This document shows, one piece after another, positions 11,758 through 23,640 of a stretch of 64,000 bases of DNA (positions are counted from its first letter, which is position 1; the number at the start of each line of letters is the position of its first letter). This DNA is from Candolleomyces eurysporus (Eukaryota; Basidiomycota; Agaricomycetes; Agaricales; Psathyrellaceae): assembly GCA_027579435.1 (NCBI GenBank), contig JANBPK010000784.1, positions 37,879 to 101,878 of the forward strand, given 5' to 3'. Below the pieces are notes generated by a model, which saw nothing but the letters and a program-made list of their open reading frames with translations, searched no databases and had not been told where the DNA came from. The translations under genes were made by a program, and so were the position numbers.

Positions 11758-12060
11758 GAATGGGTAGTTCAATCAAGACTGATGGTTTAGCCGATTAGCT
11801 CTGTGAGTCAAGCCTCCACATCGTTCTGAGGTATAGGACGGCCGAATGATGTGACACAGCGGGAGTCAGAGTCGTAATGTCACGCCTGCTCAGACGTCAG
11901 ACCTCCCTCCAAGCCTGATCATGAGCAATAAGTTGAACTACGATTGATTCAATTTGGTGTTGTGATAGTCTTGACAGTGGTCGCAACCCATCTCGCGAAA
12001 AAAGCGAAACTGACAGAACCTAGGCAGATGACTGTAAACTGCGGGATCAGTTTGGGACGC

Positions 12061-12151
12061 ATTTCCCACACTGGGCGCTTATGTGTGATCAAGGAGGGAT
12101 TCACAGCTTTCTTTTGGCCTGGCATCATCTCGACACTGGCGGTCAGCCAAC
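12061..12151 (+). promoter_or_regulatory. duplicated 5' block of NACHT gene B
   Basis: Repeats the 9398-9500 block (TTTCCCACACTGGGCGCTTAT through the CAGCCAxCATG start), so the promoter was duplicated together with the coding region. Confidence 0.45.
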
Positions 12152-14301
12152 ATGAGTCCCAAAGCTAAACGGTCGTCCTCAAAGCCTCAGTACCGAGCCA
12201 AACTGCCCAAGAAACCTGATATCGGCCAGATAGTCGACCGCACACCAAATGATATCGGCGCAATAAACGTCACAGCAACCGCACCTCCAGCACTGTTTTC
12301 GAACGCAAGCAAATTCGTGGTGCAAAATCTCCATGTTGATGCGTTTCAGCCGTACCATCAGCACGAGTTTTCGTCCACATCAAAGGGCCCAGGTGCCTCT
12401 GGTGAGTTAGAACCCTCCGCTGAGGACGACGATGACATCTGATAGGTGGATCACGACGATAGGCTCGCACATCGACTCAGAGGCTGGATGGAAGCTGCTC
12501 TTAGACGCAACCGCCTCGAACGCCCTCTACAACTCTGCAAACCGTTTCAACCCTCCGAAATGCGACGAAGACACGCGTGTCGAAGTGATCCAAGAAGTCA
12601 TGGACTGGATGCACGATCGCGAGTCCCCTCAACGCTTGCTGTGCATGACGGGCGCTGCAGGCTCAGGAAAGTCAGCATTGCAGCAAACCATCTCTGAACG
12701 CTGCTCGGGGGAGGGCATACTGGGATCCACATTCTTTCTCTCCTCCACGGACCCTACTCGCAACACCGCTTCAGCCTTGGTTGCAACAATGGCGTATCAA
12801 CTTGGCTTGGGCAATGTCGAGTTGCGGCGGGAGATGGGTACGGCGGTGGCCAAGGATTCACTCATCTTCTCGAAATCGCTGAAGACTCAGATGGAGACGC
12901 TCATCGTGGCTCCAGTCGAGTCCCTGCACCGAAACAGCGAGTTGTCCGCCCTCCCATACGCTATATTGATCGATGGGTTGGACGAGTGCACCGATGAAGA
13001 GCGACAGGCGGAGGTGTTGTCCACCATCAACGAATGTCTCATCAAGAACAAGAATATGCCTTTCCGGATATTCATCGCCAGCAGGCCAGAGTGGGCCATC
13101 CGCAGCGCTTTGGAAGAGGACGGCTACCTTCACCAGGTCGCCTATCATATCCCACTGAGCGACAAGTACGACGCGTTTTTCGACATCGAGCGCGTACTGT
13201 GGAGGCGGCTTCAGGAGATCGGGAGGAAAAGCTCTGATTCACGAGCACGGTCCCCTTCGTGGCCCTCAAAACAAGATATCACAATCTTGTGCAGGGCGGC
13301 GTCAGGCCAGTTCATCTACGCGGCGACGGTCATTAAATTAGTTTCGGATAAGCGGAGTTCACCCGTGGATAGGCTTAAAATGATTTTGAACTGGACGCCC
13401 GACACGAACCAACGCACGAACCCCTTTGCTTCACTTGACCGCCTGTACACCAACATTCTACTTCGTGCAAAGGAAGAATACGAAGCATCGAGCACGGATG
13501 GTCACGATTTCCTCCTGCTCATCAAGGTGTATAACTTGATGTACAGAGGGCACTGGAGATACTACTTGGGCGCCAAGGCTCTGGCCTGGCTCTTGAAGTT
13601 GGAAGAAAATGTCCATGAGAAGCTATTCTGGGATTTGCGGTCCCTTACCACCACTAGACGTGGAGCTTGGTTTTTGCCGTCATTATCCGACTCCGTCGTT
13701 CATTTTTATCACAAATCCTTTTCAGACTTTCTCGACGATGAAAGCCGTTCAAAGGACCTCTTTGTACCAGTAAAGCGCGCGGAGGCTCACATTGCTCAGT
13801 TTTGTCTGAGGCATATAGACGAGAGTATGTTTTTCAAAAATCCCTAGTTGTGCGTTCTTTCAATCTGATTCACATACCTATTTGCAGATACCGGAGACTT
13901 GGGGGTCAGCAATGGCGATTCGAGCACTAGGGATAGCGACTTCAGTTTAACGTTGAGGACGAGCAGAGCCTCTATGATCTGTTGTATATTGGCAGCATAT
14001 GGGTCGTGGACCCCACATCCAATATTTTTTCAAGGTGGGATGGCACCACTGGATCGACTAGAGACAGTGGATAGATGGATAAACTTCATTTGCGACTACG
14101 ATCGGACTCTTGGCCTCTTTTTTTTTACGGGGTTGGGCACAGATTCTCGCCGAATACATTGGGACGCTGAAGGTAAATGCGCCAATTTCATTTTCACGGT
14201 GTAGAGCGGGTGATAATAGGCATCGTAATTTCAGGCCAGCGGCGACGAAACGGGAGAACTCACGGTTATACAAGGATATCAGGAAAAATGGTCCAAGCTA
14301 A
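12152..14301 (+). CDS. NACHT-domain NLR-type protein B (one frameshift)
   Basis: Tandem paralogue of gene A, offset 2651 bp. Exons: 12152-12401, 12463-13824, 13888 to about 14172-14196, then 14235 onward. Introns are 61 nt (GTGAGT...GATAG) and 63 nt (GTATGT...GCAG). The long second exon is fully open. Order: basic leader, LFSNASKFVVQNLHVD at about residue 50, P-loop GAAGSGKS at about 147-154, Walker B ILIDGLDEC near 255, FRIFIASRPEWAI, SGQFIYAATVIK, then a helical tail. Beside gene A there is one extra base in a run of nine T near 14117-14126, which breaks the third exon; removing it restores alignment with A. After PAATKRENSRLYKD a stop occurs at 14299-14301. Even so, a WREEI-NVVESL-LEKDL-VNQN block conserved with A persists to 14413, so the C-terminus is probably eroded. 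No repeat domain follows. Confidence 0.8.
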
Positions 14302-14315
14302 CGCATGATTTGTAG

Positions 14316-14762
14316 ATGATGTGTGGTGGCGGGAGGAAATCAATGTGGTGGAGAGCTTGATGATAAAATTTGTCCTAGAGAAGGATTTGCCTGTAAACCA
14401 GAATAGCGAGTAGCTGAGTTTTGCAATCAAAGACGCATCGTTCGGCTAACCGTTGAAGCACGGCACCTGACAGAACTCTTTTCGTTCGCACCGCCAACCC
14501 CCAAAGGTCTTCCACGTCGTGGTGCATAGTCGGGCGGGGAGGAAGCATGGAGGATTATCACGTGTGATGGGGATGTCGTCATCGGGGAATGGCCGGGCCT
14601 GCTGGTTGCCGGCCAATAAAATGGCGACCTTTAATTTGTTCGGCGTAAAAGCAGCCGCCGTCAATGTTCAGGCTAACCGTGAAACGCATCCCGGTCGTCG
14701 TAAGTCGCTTCCAGGTATAATATCTCGACAAGACATAAAGCCTAGTCCAGCCCCGTGTCACC
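14316..14762. other. gene-free spacer, probable promoter of the next fragment
   Basis: Apart from the eroded C-terminal block of NACHT gene B up to 14413, I see no gene. The last 300 bp lead to a good start context (GTCACCATGG), so this was probably the promoter of the carnitine acyltransferase gene. Confidence 0.35.
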
Positions 14763-14935
14763 ATGGTTCGCAAATCCTCGACCACCGCCCCCCAGGATCC
14801 CCCTCCAGGCTATGCCATCGACCCCAGCGCACCCCCCATGCTTCGGTACCAGGTNGTCTCTCCCCAACCTCCCCGTACCACCGCTCGAATCCACCTGTGC
14901 AAAGTACCTGGAGACCGTGAAGCCACTGTTGACCC
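14763..14935 (+). pseudogene. carnitine acyltransferase, N-terminal fragment
   Basis: The start MVRKSSTTAPQDPPPGYAID, then PPMLRYQ, SLPNLPVPPLESTCAKYLE and TVKPLLTP match the N-terminal segment of the choline/carnitine O-acyltransferase family (LP-x-LPVPxLExT-x-x-YLxx-xxPLL). These enzymes move acetyl or acyl groups between CoA and carnitine in mitochondria and peroxisomes. An N at 14854 separates two frames, so either a base is wrong or a short intron is present. Homology ends at 14935, where the Plavaka transposon sequence begins. The acyltransferase core and catalytic His are not in the window, so this is a 5' stump. The Kozak-like context (CACCATGG) supports the start. Confidence 0.7.
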
Positions 14936-17900
14936 CATCCGAGTACCAGTTCTGATCTTCCTGCTCCGCATCTACTAATAAATGCTCATGTTCCTGGCCT
15001 GTGGGTACCGGGTCCTCCAGGCAGGGAGATTGAGGGATGGTGTCGGCTGGTGCCTCCGCTTGCAGGGTTGGACTGCTGCTGCTCGTTGAGGGGCCACATG
15101 GAGGTGGAGTGTGGGCTGGATTTGGACCTTTTTGAGGTGTTGGAGCCATTTTGACCTTTGGGGCATCTGAGTGGGCGTATTGATGCCCTATCCCAAGGCC
15201 CCATAAGTAGCGCATTGACATGTCTTGGTCTACAAAGCTGCTCATGCAAATCCAGCTCTGGAGTCAGTTCCGGAACAAACAATGGCGCCAGTAGGTACAG
15301 CTTACCGATTGGCATAATATTCATTCCAATCAGCTTGATCCTTGGCTAATTTAGACGCCATTCTCGAGGAATCAACTTCGGAGTATTTTTGGCCAAGTGA
15401 AAACCGAGGGATGACGTGGCACCCGCGTAGAACATCAGCGGGGTCCAGAAACCCCACTGCATCCCGCTTTGTAAGGGGAATCAACTCCAAGTGATCCAAT
15501 GAATCGCTTGAAGAAGTGGAATCCAGCGCCTGATACCGACGGACCCAGAGAAAATCAAACCGCCGCTTGCAAAGATCAAATGCCCCTCTGCCTCGATATA
15601 GAATGTTGAGGTGGTATATCCCCAGCACTCTAAAATAGACAAAATGGTGCGCCACGTCTGCTGATTCTTCTTCTTCTGGTTCCCGGAGGCACATAACATC
15701 TCGTCGCGATGTCCTGAGATTGATAACATCAACGCCGCGACGAACATCATAGCTTGTGAAGTTAATGTGAAAGATACCATGCCCATATGTGCGGTCTGAA
15801 TGGATGATTATCCTGTCCATGTCTGACTGCTTTGGTCCCATATCCATCTTGTTGGTTGGCAGGTTGATTGCATGGACAAGTGGCTGGAGAAGCGGAACAT
15901 TGCGAACACTTTCAGCTGGAGCACTGGGACTCTCTGCCTCTTGGAGCAGGTGTTGGTATATGCGTGGTAGGAGATGGGCTCTGAGCTTTGGCATAAAGTC
16001 CTGGCATTTGGCGTGAGTGAATTGTAGTGGAACTCAACTTCTGAACACTTGGAGCTACCTTTGTTGCTGGGTCATCTCGCTTACTTCGTAGAAATTCAGG
16101 TAGGCAGATAGGCTGATTTTGAGACTTCCCGATGAAATACCGTGCTGAATGTTCACAATCCTGACTGAAGCCTTTGTCCGATGCAGGGTAGAGTTGCTTC
16201 CGAAGTGTTTGAACGTGCATCCGCCTCATTTGGATTCTTGATAGCTGTCTGCTAACATTCTTTTTGCTGGTATGTTTGTAGTCTGACTTGGGGCCTTGAT
16301 GCAGCTGCTCCGGCTGGGTTCAGTCATTAGACAGGCGCGGGAGAAGCAATGCAAATCAAAAGCATACAGTCTGGGTTGAATATGAGTCAGTTGTGCCAAA
16401 CATCCTGATACATGCAGCAACGTCTCCAAGAGAATGGAACTTATAGGTTTTGAGGTTGAAGGCCTTGTCTTTTCTACCGCTGGATATGCCTGGATCAGTG
16501 CCCTGCTCTATGGGCAAATTGTTGGTAAATACATTGTATAAAGCTCAGGGCGATTCATGACTCACCAGACTCAGGAGTTTCAGGAGCAGGCGCCCTTGAG
16601 ACCTCCACTGCTGATACAGGGTTTGTATCAAGTTTGCGCCTCTTACTACCGTTTTTCTGGACCATGTTTGCTTTACGCCTCGNCCCCCCGTCTCTTCCTT
16701 GCCTGATACTCGCACGGAAGTTCTTTTGTCTTAATGGCAAGGCAGACATCCGTTTCAAAAAGTCGGAATTGACTCCCCAGCTCTGTGGTCAGTTTGTCCA
16801 GCAGACCAAGCGTATGGTCAGTATGAAGACGGAGTTTTGCCAGCGAGTGCCATTTAGCAAAAACAAAAAGGAGTGACATGACTTGCCCATTGTGGGGCTC
16901 AGGTAGTAAGCCCTCAAAGGCAGGTATCGTGCACTGCATTGTAATTGAAAAAGGCTCAACATTGAATGGTATTTCAAATGTTCTTACCTGAAGCAAATCT
17001 TCAAAATCTCGAGCTGCTAACTGCTTCATTTTGCTTATGTTGCTTGTGAAGCGTCGGATTGTGTCTGCTCCAAATGTTGGCATACTACGATATCTATAGG
17101 GAAATCAGGGGCAAGTCACTGAGCTACCATAATGCGTACTCACCAGATATCGAGGGTATTGAGCAAACCTTTCTTTGTTGCCTCCAATAGACGAAGGAGC
17201 TGAATAAAAAGTGCTTTCCATACTCCCAAATCAACCTCGTGCATTATATCAACAACGAGTATTGAGAAGACGTTGAAGGCAAGCTTTCCAAGCCAGGCCG
17301 AGAATGAGTTCTAGAATACACCTATTTCAGCCACAATAAAGCAGTGATATAGCGAGTCAAACTACATACGTCAATTGGAAGATATGAGCCACCTGAAAGA
17401 AGGTCTTCAACAGTGCTGTTGGTGACAGCAAGGTTGTTTGCATATATCAAGGCTCTTGCTGATTCAACAGCGTTTTGCCTGCCTTGATCATCAAGCCGAG
17501 CGGTTTGAGTCCGGACCAGCCAGTCTTCAGGCTCTCCCATTCTGGGTACGTGTTCCATCCGCACTTTGCAGCAGGGGCATGAATATTTACCAAGATTCTT
17601 GATGCTTGCTAGTATGATTCTGTTGGATAATTATTTGAGCATTCATGTGAAGCCGTCAAACAGAAAAGGCGTCACTTCTCTGGATAGTCTGCTGAGTATG
17701 TGAAAATGCGAGGATAGAAGCGGCGCCTCTGCCCGTCAAAGCATGTCACAACAATGCTGTGGCAATATGCCTCAAGAAACTCATTGTCTAACAGAACCTT
17801 CCACTGCTTGTGAAAGAGTTCTCGCTGGCAATGCGAGATTAGACTTGCAGCGACTGTAGGTCTGCCAGAGTATTGCGAAACAAAATCCTTGAAGTTGTCA

Positions 17901-19556
17901 GGCAACTAATTGCAATTGATCAGACGATATGAAAGAGGAAATAAAAGTGCGCTCTACCTTTTCAAAGTATGCCACCTGCTCAAAGAGATTTTCAGATGGC
18001 TTTGCCCGCTGATACTTGGAATCATTGCCAAAACACAAATACAGAGGCCATAATTTTGCAGTACCAAACAAGGCCAACATGGTCGCGTCAGACGCAAACA
18101 TTAATGCAAGAACATAGCGAGGGAGGTTGCAACCTTCTTCAAGCAGTGATCGCTGCATCAAGCCCAGGCCAAGGTGAGTCCTGGTTCATATAGAGCAACT
18201 AGTTCTTACCTGAAGATTGTCATACGCCTCAAGGAAAGCAGGCAACGTATAGATCTCTCCGTAAACGCGAATATCTTCCTTCTCCGCGCCTGAGTGCCAG
18301 CAAAGCTCATATCCAAAAGTGTGAAAGTATTCATGAGTTGTTAAGCTTTCTAATTTGCGCTTGATCAGGGGAACAAGTGGGCGGTAATGAAAGCCAGGTA
18401 CTGTGAATTTTTTTTGGTCCACGCACGGCTGACAATGTGTTGAACGGGACGGTGATAGTGACGTTTGTGCATGCCCAAGAGATGCCATCGTCGTCCTCCC
18501 AGTTAGGATCTAGGCCATCTGCTTTGTACTGCGACGTAGCTAAGGCTCAATCAATAGCAGGCCAGTTAGCCTCTCGGACATCCTTTGGATTGAAACTGTC
18601 ATCGCCAACAATGTCTAAAAGGGCCTGGAATGAATTTTGGCTCCTTTCATGATTTGACCACCACCATTCTCCCAAGCGAAACGAGCTCAGGTTTGGAAAG
18701 GGGTGCAATTGTGATGTGGATGGTTCAGGGCAGGGCTGAGTATGAACTGGGGCCAAGGGGGGNTGATTCAGGTTCATCAGGTATTTCAATGGGATCTTGT
18801 AGGTTGCGTGCAGTAAGGCAGAGATCGGGGTCGTGTGGATAATCTCCAGGAGGGCATCTGGGAATTTTGTACAGGCCAAACGAGTTTACAGGCGTCCTGT
18901 ACTCTCCAGGCGAGTGCAAGGGCAGGGCTGCTGGCCGAGGGGATTCCTCTGCCGCAGGTATTGATTCAAAGGGCACTGCAATGCCAGAGGAAGGCTGCTG
19001 ATGATCTTCCACTAGGCATTGGGAAAATACATGATCGGTAGGAGAATAAGGAAACAAGGATATGGGCAAGGTGGAAGTTGGGAGGAAGTCAGCTGCTGCT
19101 TGCCTAACTTTGTAAGATGGCTTCTTCTGGCGGCGCCCTCTTCCAAGAACCTCTAGAATGGGCTGAGTCACAGGTTCCTGTAAAGAGCCTAAGTAATGCG
19201 TAGGTTGTAGGGAAGCAATGTGTTCATACTGGAGCTGGAGCGTCATTGAGCTGTGGAACATCTTTGCTGCCACTAGCACTGTGATCAAGCTCAATGGGTT
19301 GAAGAACGACGTCAACATCTAGATTGCTGTTATCCATCCAGGGCCACAATTGTTTCAAGCCCTTCGCCATCCCAGAAACGGTGCTTTCACTGGAGCCAGA
19401 GGTAGAGGCTTGCTTCGTTCGTGCATGCTGAAGGTGCTTGCCCAACCTTGCCTTGAAAGTCTGACACGATCGAATATGGTGGCCATAGCTGTTGGGTTGC
19501 CTGAACAGTTTTCCACAAACACACTTCTGAAACCATGGAGTATTGGTGTCACTCAT
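14936..19556 (-). CDS. Plavaka transposase, copy 1 (broken)
   Basis: DDE-type transposase that would cut and rejoin element ends in the nucleus. In order: an N-terminal zinc finger (CVCGKLF...HHIRSC), a Pro/Ser-rich linker, FHYRPLVPLI and YGEIYT-P-AFLEAYD, then ASDATMLALFGTAKLWPLY plus FGNDSKYQRAKP, FYPRIFTYSADYPEK, TFGADTIRRF, LAARDFEDLLQ, LAKLRLHTDHTL, and the C-terminal FHINFTSYDVRRGVD, HFVYFRVLGIYH, FDFLWVRRY, GFLDPADVLRGCHVIP and FVDQDMSMRYLWG. These blocks are diagnostic of the Plavaka clade. Many short introns split the gene (for example GTATGA...TTTACAG near 19240). It is damaged by an extra T near 18405-18412, by Ns at 16683 and 18763, and by loss of the last codons at 14936. Probably not functional as read. 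Confidence 0.75.
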
Positions 19557-19858
19557 GTTTCAGCAACCGCCTTGAGAAATTCTACGAGTAAGAAGGTGTT
19601 GAACGGTTAAAAAAAAANGGTCACTCAAATCTCAACACCAGCCATGGCCAACTTGAACCACCTTTGATCGGATCATACGCGCAGTGCTGTGACCGTTCCA
19701 TCGGGATTCTTGCTATCCGCCCAGGATTAGTATGATTGGACTGTGCACCCTCTCGTTGTTCCTTCTGCATGTCCATGTCATAGTAATTCAGAAAATAGTA
19801 GGCAGCATAGAAGTACAGTCAGGTAAGTAATACAAGTACATGAGTGAGAAGCTAACTA

Positions 19859-22800
19859 TCAGTCATTGTTTGAATCCATCGCAGACTCGCCTGGCAGAAG
19901 AGGAGCAGGTGAGAGCAGCCGCAGCAGCGGCCCAGCTTGTAAAGCTGCTGTGGCGCGGTGCTTTCCTTTCTTGCTTCTGGAAGGAAGTGGTATGGCCATA
20001 GTGAGGGCACCAGGAGTGTCGGGAAGCGTTTGGGCTTCGCCTTCGCCTTCCAAGCTTTCAAAAGCACGCTTCCCCAGCCCCCCAAAAAAGCTTGGCCTTC
20101 TTTCACGAGCACCCAGCGATGGGCTGCTGACCATTGCCTGGTACATCTGCTGGCACAACTCCAGGCGTCCTTCTATAAAGGTAAGGTTGGAGACAGAACT
20201 CGTCAAGATAGAAGCCTGACATACTGGCTTCAGAGCGGGCATCAGCAAGGCGTGCTACCAAGACTGGTGGAAGCGATTTGTCTACAGGCACAGGTTGGCT
20301 TAGAGGGGTGAAAAACGATTGAGCATATGAACTCACCGCTATCATGCATCTTGTACGTTTTCTCAAAATCAAAATGGGACTTGAGATTGGCGAACTGTGG
20401 AGGCAATTTGGCAGTTTGATGGGGCTGGACGATTGAACCAAGGTCAGCAACTACGCTCTGGTGGAATGGCTGGATAGCCATTGCAACGTGGGCCTTGACG
20501 GCTGTGTTGAGCCACTCAACGTCTTGCTTCTCGCTTTCTGTCCCTTCTGAATGAATGTAGTTCAAGAAGTCTCGGGTGTATCTCGCTTTAGAATAAAGGA
20601 GGTCCATAAGGCCGGGGTGGCCGAGGATTTTCGCAACAGACACCTCGTGCCTGAATTCCTCCACACCCCCAATTGCAACCGTAACCTGGCACGTTCAAAA
20701 TGTCAGACATGGGACGTTATGCAGAAGGGGGTCACTCACGATGCTACAGCAAAAAGGGACCAGCAAGGACGCCAGGCCAGCTGGCTGGCTCACTTTGGAA
20801 AGTTGATTATTGACAATCTTGCTCTGGCCTGTTAGGAACAGCGTCATCACCGGGCAGCTGGTACAAACGAAATAATGGCAACTGAATGTGATGATTTTGT
20901 CAATGGCCTGAGAGCCCAAAAGGTGACAGTGATAGAGAGAGCCCTCTCTGCGGCGCTGGATGTCAGTGGCCATCTTGTGGGCGTTGATGGTAGTGGGGTG
21001 TGGAATTAGAGGTTAACTTGTGCAAATGAGATAAGCAAAAAAAAAAAAATAAATTACATGCTGATACGAATCTAGCAACATATTGAAGGACTTGATGCCC
21101 TCACTGTTATTGCAGCGACTGTACAGGTGCATGTATGCACCAGTGCTCACAAGAACGAGAGTCTTCATCTTGAGGGCTGAGTCAATTGGCCAAGAGTCAG
21201 CGTAGTCAGGAAAGATACGGGCGTTAGGGAGGATATGCTGGATGGTGTAACATAAGATAGAACAGAACAACTCATTAAACCACCTGAGGACCAACGTCTG
21301 AGCAGGAAGGATGACACAGGTTTCGAAATAACTGACGACCTTGGCATCGGGACCTATATGGGCAGAAGGTGAGGCACTGGGACATAGTAGGGAAAAAATT
21401 ATGACCTACGTTTTCGCCACCTCGTTGTTGCTGTATCAAAGGGAACATCCTCCCGAAGCCGACTTTCCCAGAGGAGCATTAGGACTTCGGGCGCGTCAGC
21501 CATAAGGCTGCACATATCAATGAGCTCCCTCTCATTGGGAACCTGCCCGCTCAGGATCCGGGAGACAACGAGCCCGAGGGTCCATTCCTTGAGTATCTTG
21601 GTCGCCATTCTCTGAACCTCCTGTTCCCTAAGATTGCGGGGGATGCGCGATTGACAAGCAACGAAATGACGGAAGTTTTGTTGGGCAGCTTTGACTGCAT
21701 CAGTGCCAATCACGTCGGACGCTGTGATAGCCATCCGGTTATCGTGTTCAGGCTGGGGGAAGGGGCTGAGAGGTTGTAAGGTAGACTTGGTGCGTTGGGG
21801 CTCAGAGGCCTGAGGCGGTCCGCTGCCGGCAGGATCGGGGAAGGGGCTGGGAGGTTGGAAGATAGACTCGGTACGCTGGGGCTCAGAGACCTGAGGCGGT
21901 CTGCTACCAGCAGCCGAAGATCCTTGCAGGAACATCAATCCTTGCAGAGGGGAGCCAGCCTGGCGACGTCCACTTCCTCCAGGATCAGGAATTCCAGCAA
22001 GTGTGGCCATCAATCCAGTGCTGCCCAAGTCTAGTGCGCATGTTCTCAGTATACAGGCTTGGTACAAGTGAAACGAGACTCACCGGAGGTGTTGGCAACA
22101 TTGGTGAGCGCCACCTCTCCAAATGACTCAAAACCTGCAGACTGAAATCAAAGAAATTAGTGAGATAAAGAGAGAACAAAGTAAAGCAATGGAAGTACTC
22201 ACGGGCAGTGAAAATCCAGCAAGCTCATCGTCGTCTGAGAGAAATCCCACAAACANTTGATGTGAATGACTCGGGATCAATCAACGTCTGGTCTCCAGAG
22301 ACCAAATCATCAGAATCGAGAAAGCCAGGGTTCCATAAAGTTTGTTTCTCTTCTGCAAGGGTGTCCCCCAACGTCACCATATCAACGTCTGTGGGGGCAG
22401 GAAAAGGAAATGCACCTATGATTGAAGGTCAGTACGGCTGGTCAGTAAAGTGAAGGAGAGTCTTACCAAAATCTGGACTTGCTGCTGCTTGTAGCTCAGG
22501 GGCCACCGTGTGTGCATGACCTTCAGGACCGGGATGCCCAGGCCCAACTAGCTCAGGCGCTGCCGCAGATGTAGACCTGGGTCTGCTGGGAATTGGCAGG
22601 GGACTGTACCTTGCCTGGGGCTGAGATCCTATTCGCGACTGCCGGTAGGGGCCTAGCCGACTTGGGCCTGGGGTGGCACCAAGCCTGCGTGGCATGCCAA
22701 AACCACCCCAGCTGTGTGGATTGGGGTTAAAAGGGGGCACTGGGTTGAACAGGGCGGCCCCAAACACGGTGTTGCCAGTAAACTGTGAAGCTGCTGGGAG

Positions 22801-23151
22801 GTCAAGTTTGCGCTGCTGAGTGTCTTTAGCAAAAATGCTTACTGCTTTCGTTGCGTAGGAAAGGGTCATCCATGGTGAAGGACTGGCAGGAGGATGGGGG
22901 ACCAGAGGCAGATTTGAGTTCATGTGGCCCCAACCCCTTACATACTGCAGATAGCAGCTATCAGGCGCTTGCCCAGCGACCAATGCAACAGACTTGACGG
23001 CTTTGGGCCAGAGGTTTGGGGACGAAGGGCCATATTTTCCAGTAGCCTTGCTCTTGGGGTGAGGCTCAAAGAACTGAATAGACGGCTTCCAAACAACTGT
23101 ATTGTTTGAATGTGTATGTGGTGTATCTGCTGAACAAAAGGACTGGCACAA
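19859..23151 (-). CDS. Plavaka-linked accessory protein, copy 1 (unknown family)
   Basis: I do not recognise a domain. A series of minus-strand exons encodes, in order, a Pro/Ser-rich N-terminal part (23151-22429), an acidic segment, a repeated QxSEPQRT(E/K)S block (about 21900-21780), then a folded region with WTLGLVVSRILSG, LRWFNELFCSILCYTIQ, DYADSWPIDSALKMKTLVL, FNMLLDSYQHV, CHLLGSQAIDKIITFSCHYF, LTGQSKIVNNQL, LGHPGLMDLLYSK and a basic tail ending at 19859. It lies directly upstream of the transposase on the same strand, and its 3' half is equally well kept in copy 2, so it belongs to the transposon. CACTA elements often carry a second gene beside the transposase, but homology to any is not shown. 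Ns at 19618 and 22256 obscure the gene and its flank. Confidence 0.55.
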
Positions 23152-23640
23152 GGTTGGTCAAATGACGGTGATACGGCAGTTGCCTGCATACCCCTAGAAA
23201 AATCGCGAATTAATAGAACTTTTCTTTGGAAGCTCTTCTGAATTAAAGTACTAAGTAACGATAACGACTTATAGAACTTAGCATGTCTTCTGAACATTGC
23301 GAAATCAAGAGTCGGAGCGGTTCCCGGCTTCGGACTTAGCAACTCTCAAGGATCTGGCTCAGCGACCCGAGTACGACGGTTCGGCAGTGGTGCTTTAAAT
23401 TAGGAAGGCCCTGCGAACGTATCCAAAGGGTAGAGAAATAATTCAGAATCATAACTGTGCGCCCGACCTGGCGAGGTACGGCGTAGGAAGGGAGTCTGCA
23501 CACTACAAGGGACATTCGCCCTGACATTCACTAAGTGGAAAGTGTAACGTCACTCTGTGGCTTCAAGGACGTGATGGCAAATCCGTTAAGTCAATTAAAC
23601 CTGACAGTTGCCGGATTCGGAATTACGAGCGGCTCGGCTG

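Larger units (their letters stand above)
14936..23342 (-). mobile_element. Plavaka (CACTA-superfamily) DNA transposon, copy 1, 3'-truncated
   Basis: The stretch 14936 to about 21330 repeats 44412 to about 50804 in the same orientation at a constant offset near 29,476 bp, with few differences by eye. Two head-to-tail minus-strand genes are carried: a long unidentified gene (23151-19859) and the transposase (19556-14936). Relative to copy 2 the left end has lost the last transposase codons and the terminal sequence, and joins a carnitine acyltransferase fragment. The right limit is uncertain: coding-like sequence reaches about 23340, and an unrelated LTR fragment begins by 23641. No matching terminal inverted repeat was found. 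Confidence 0.75.
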
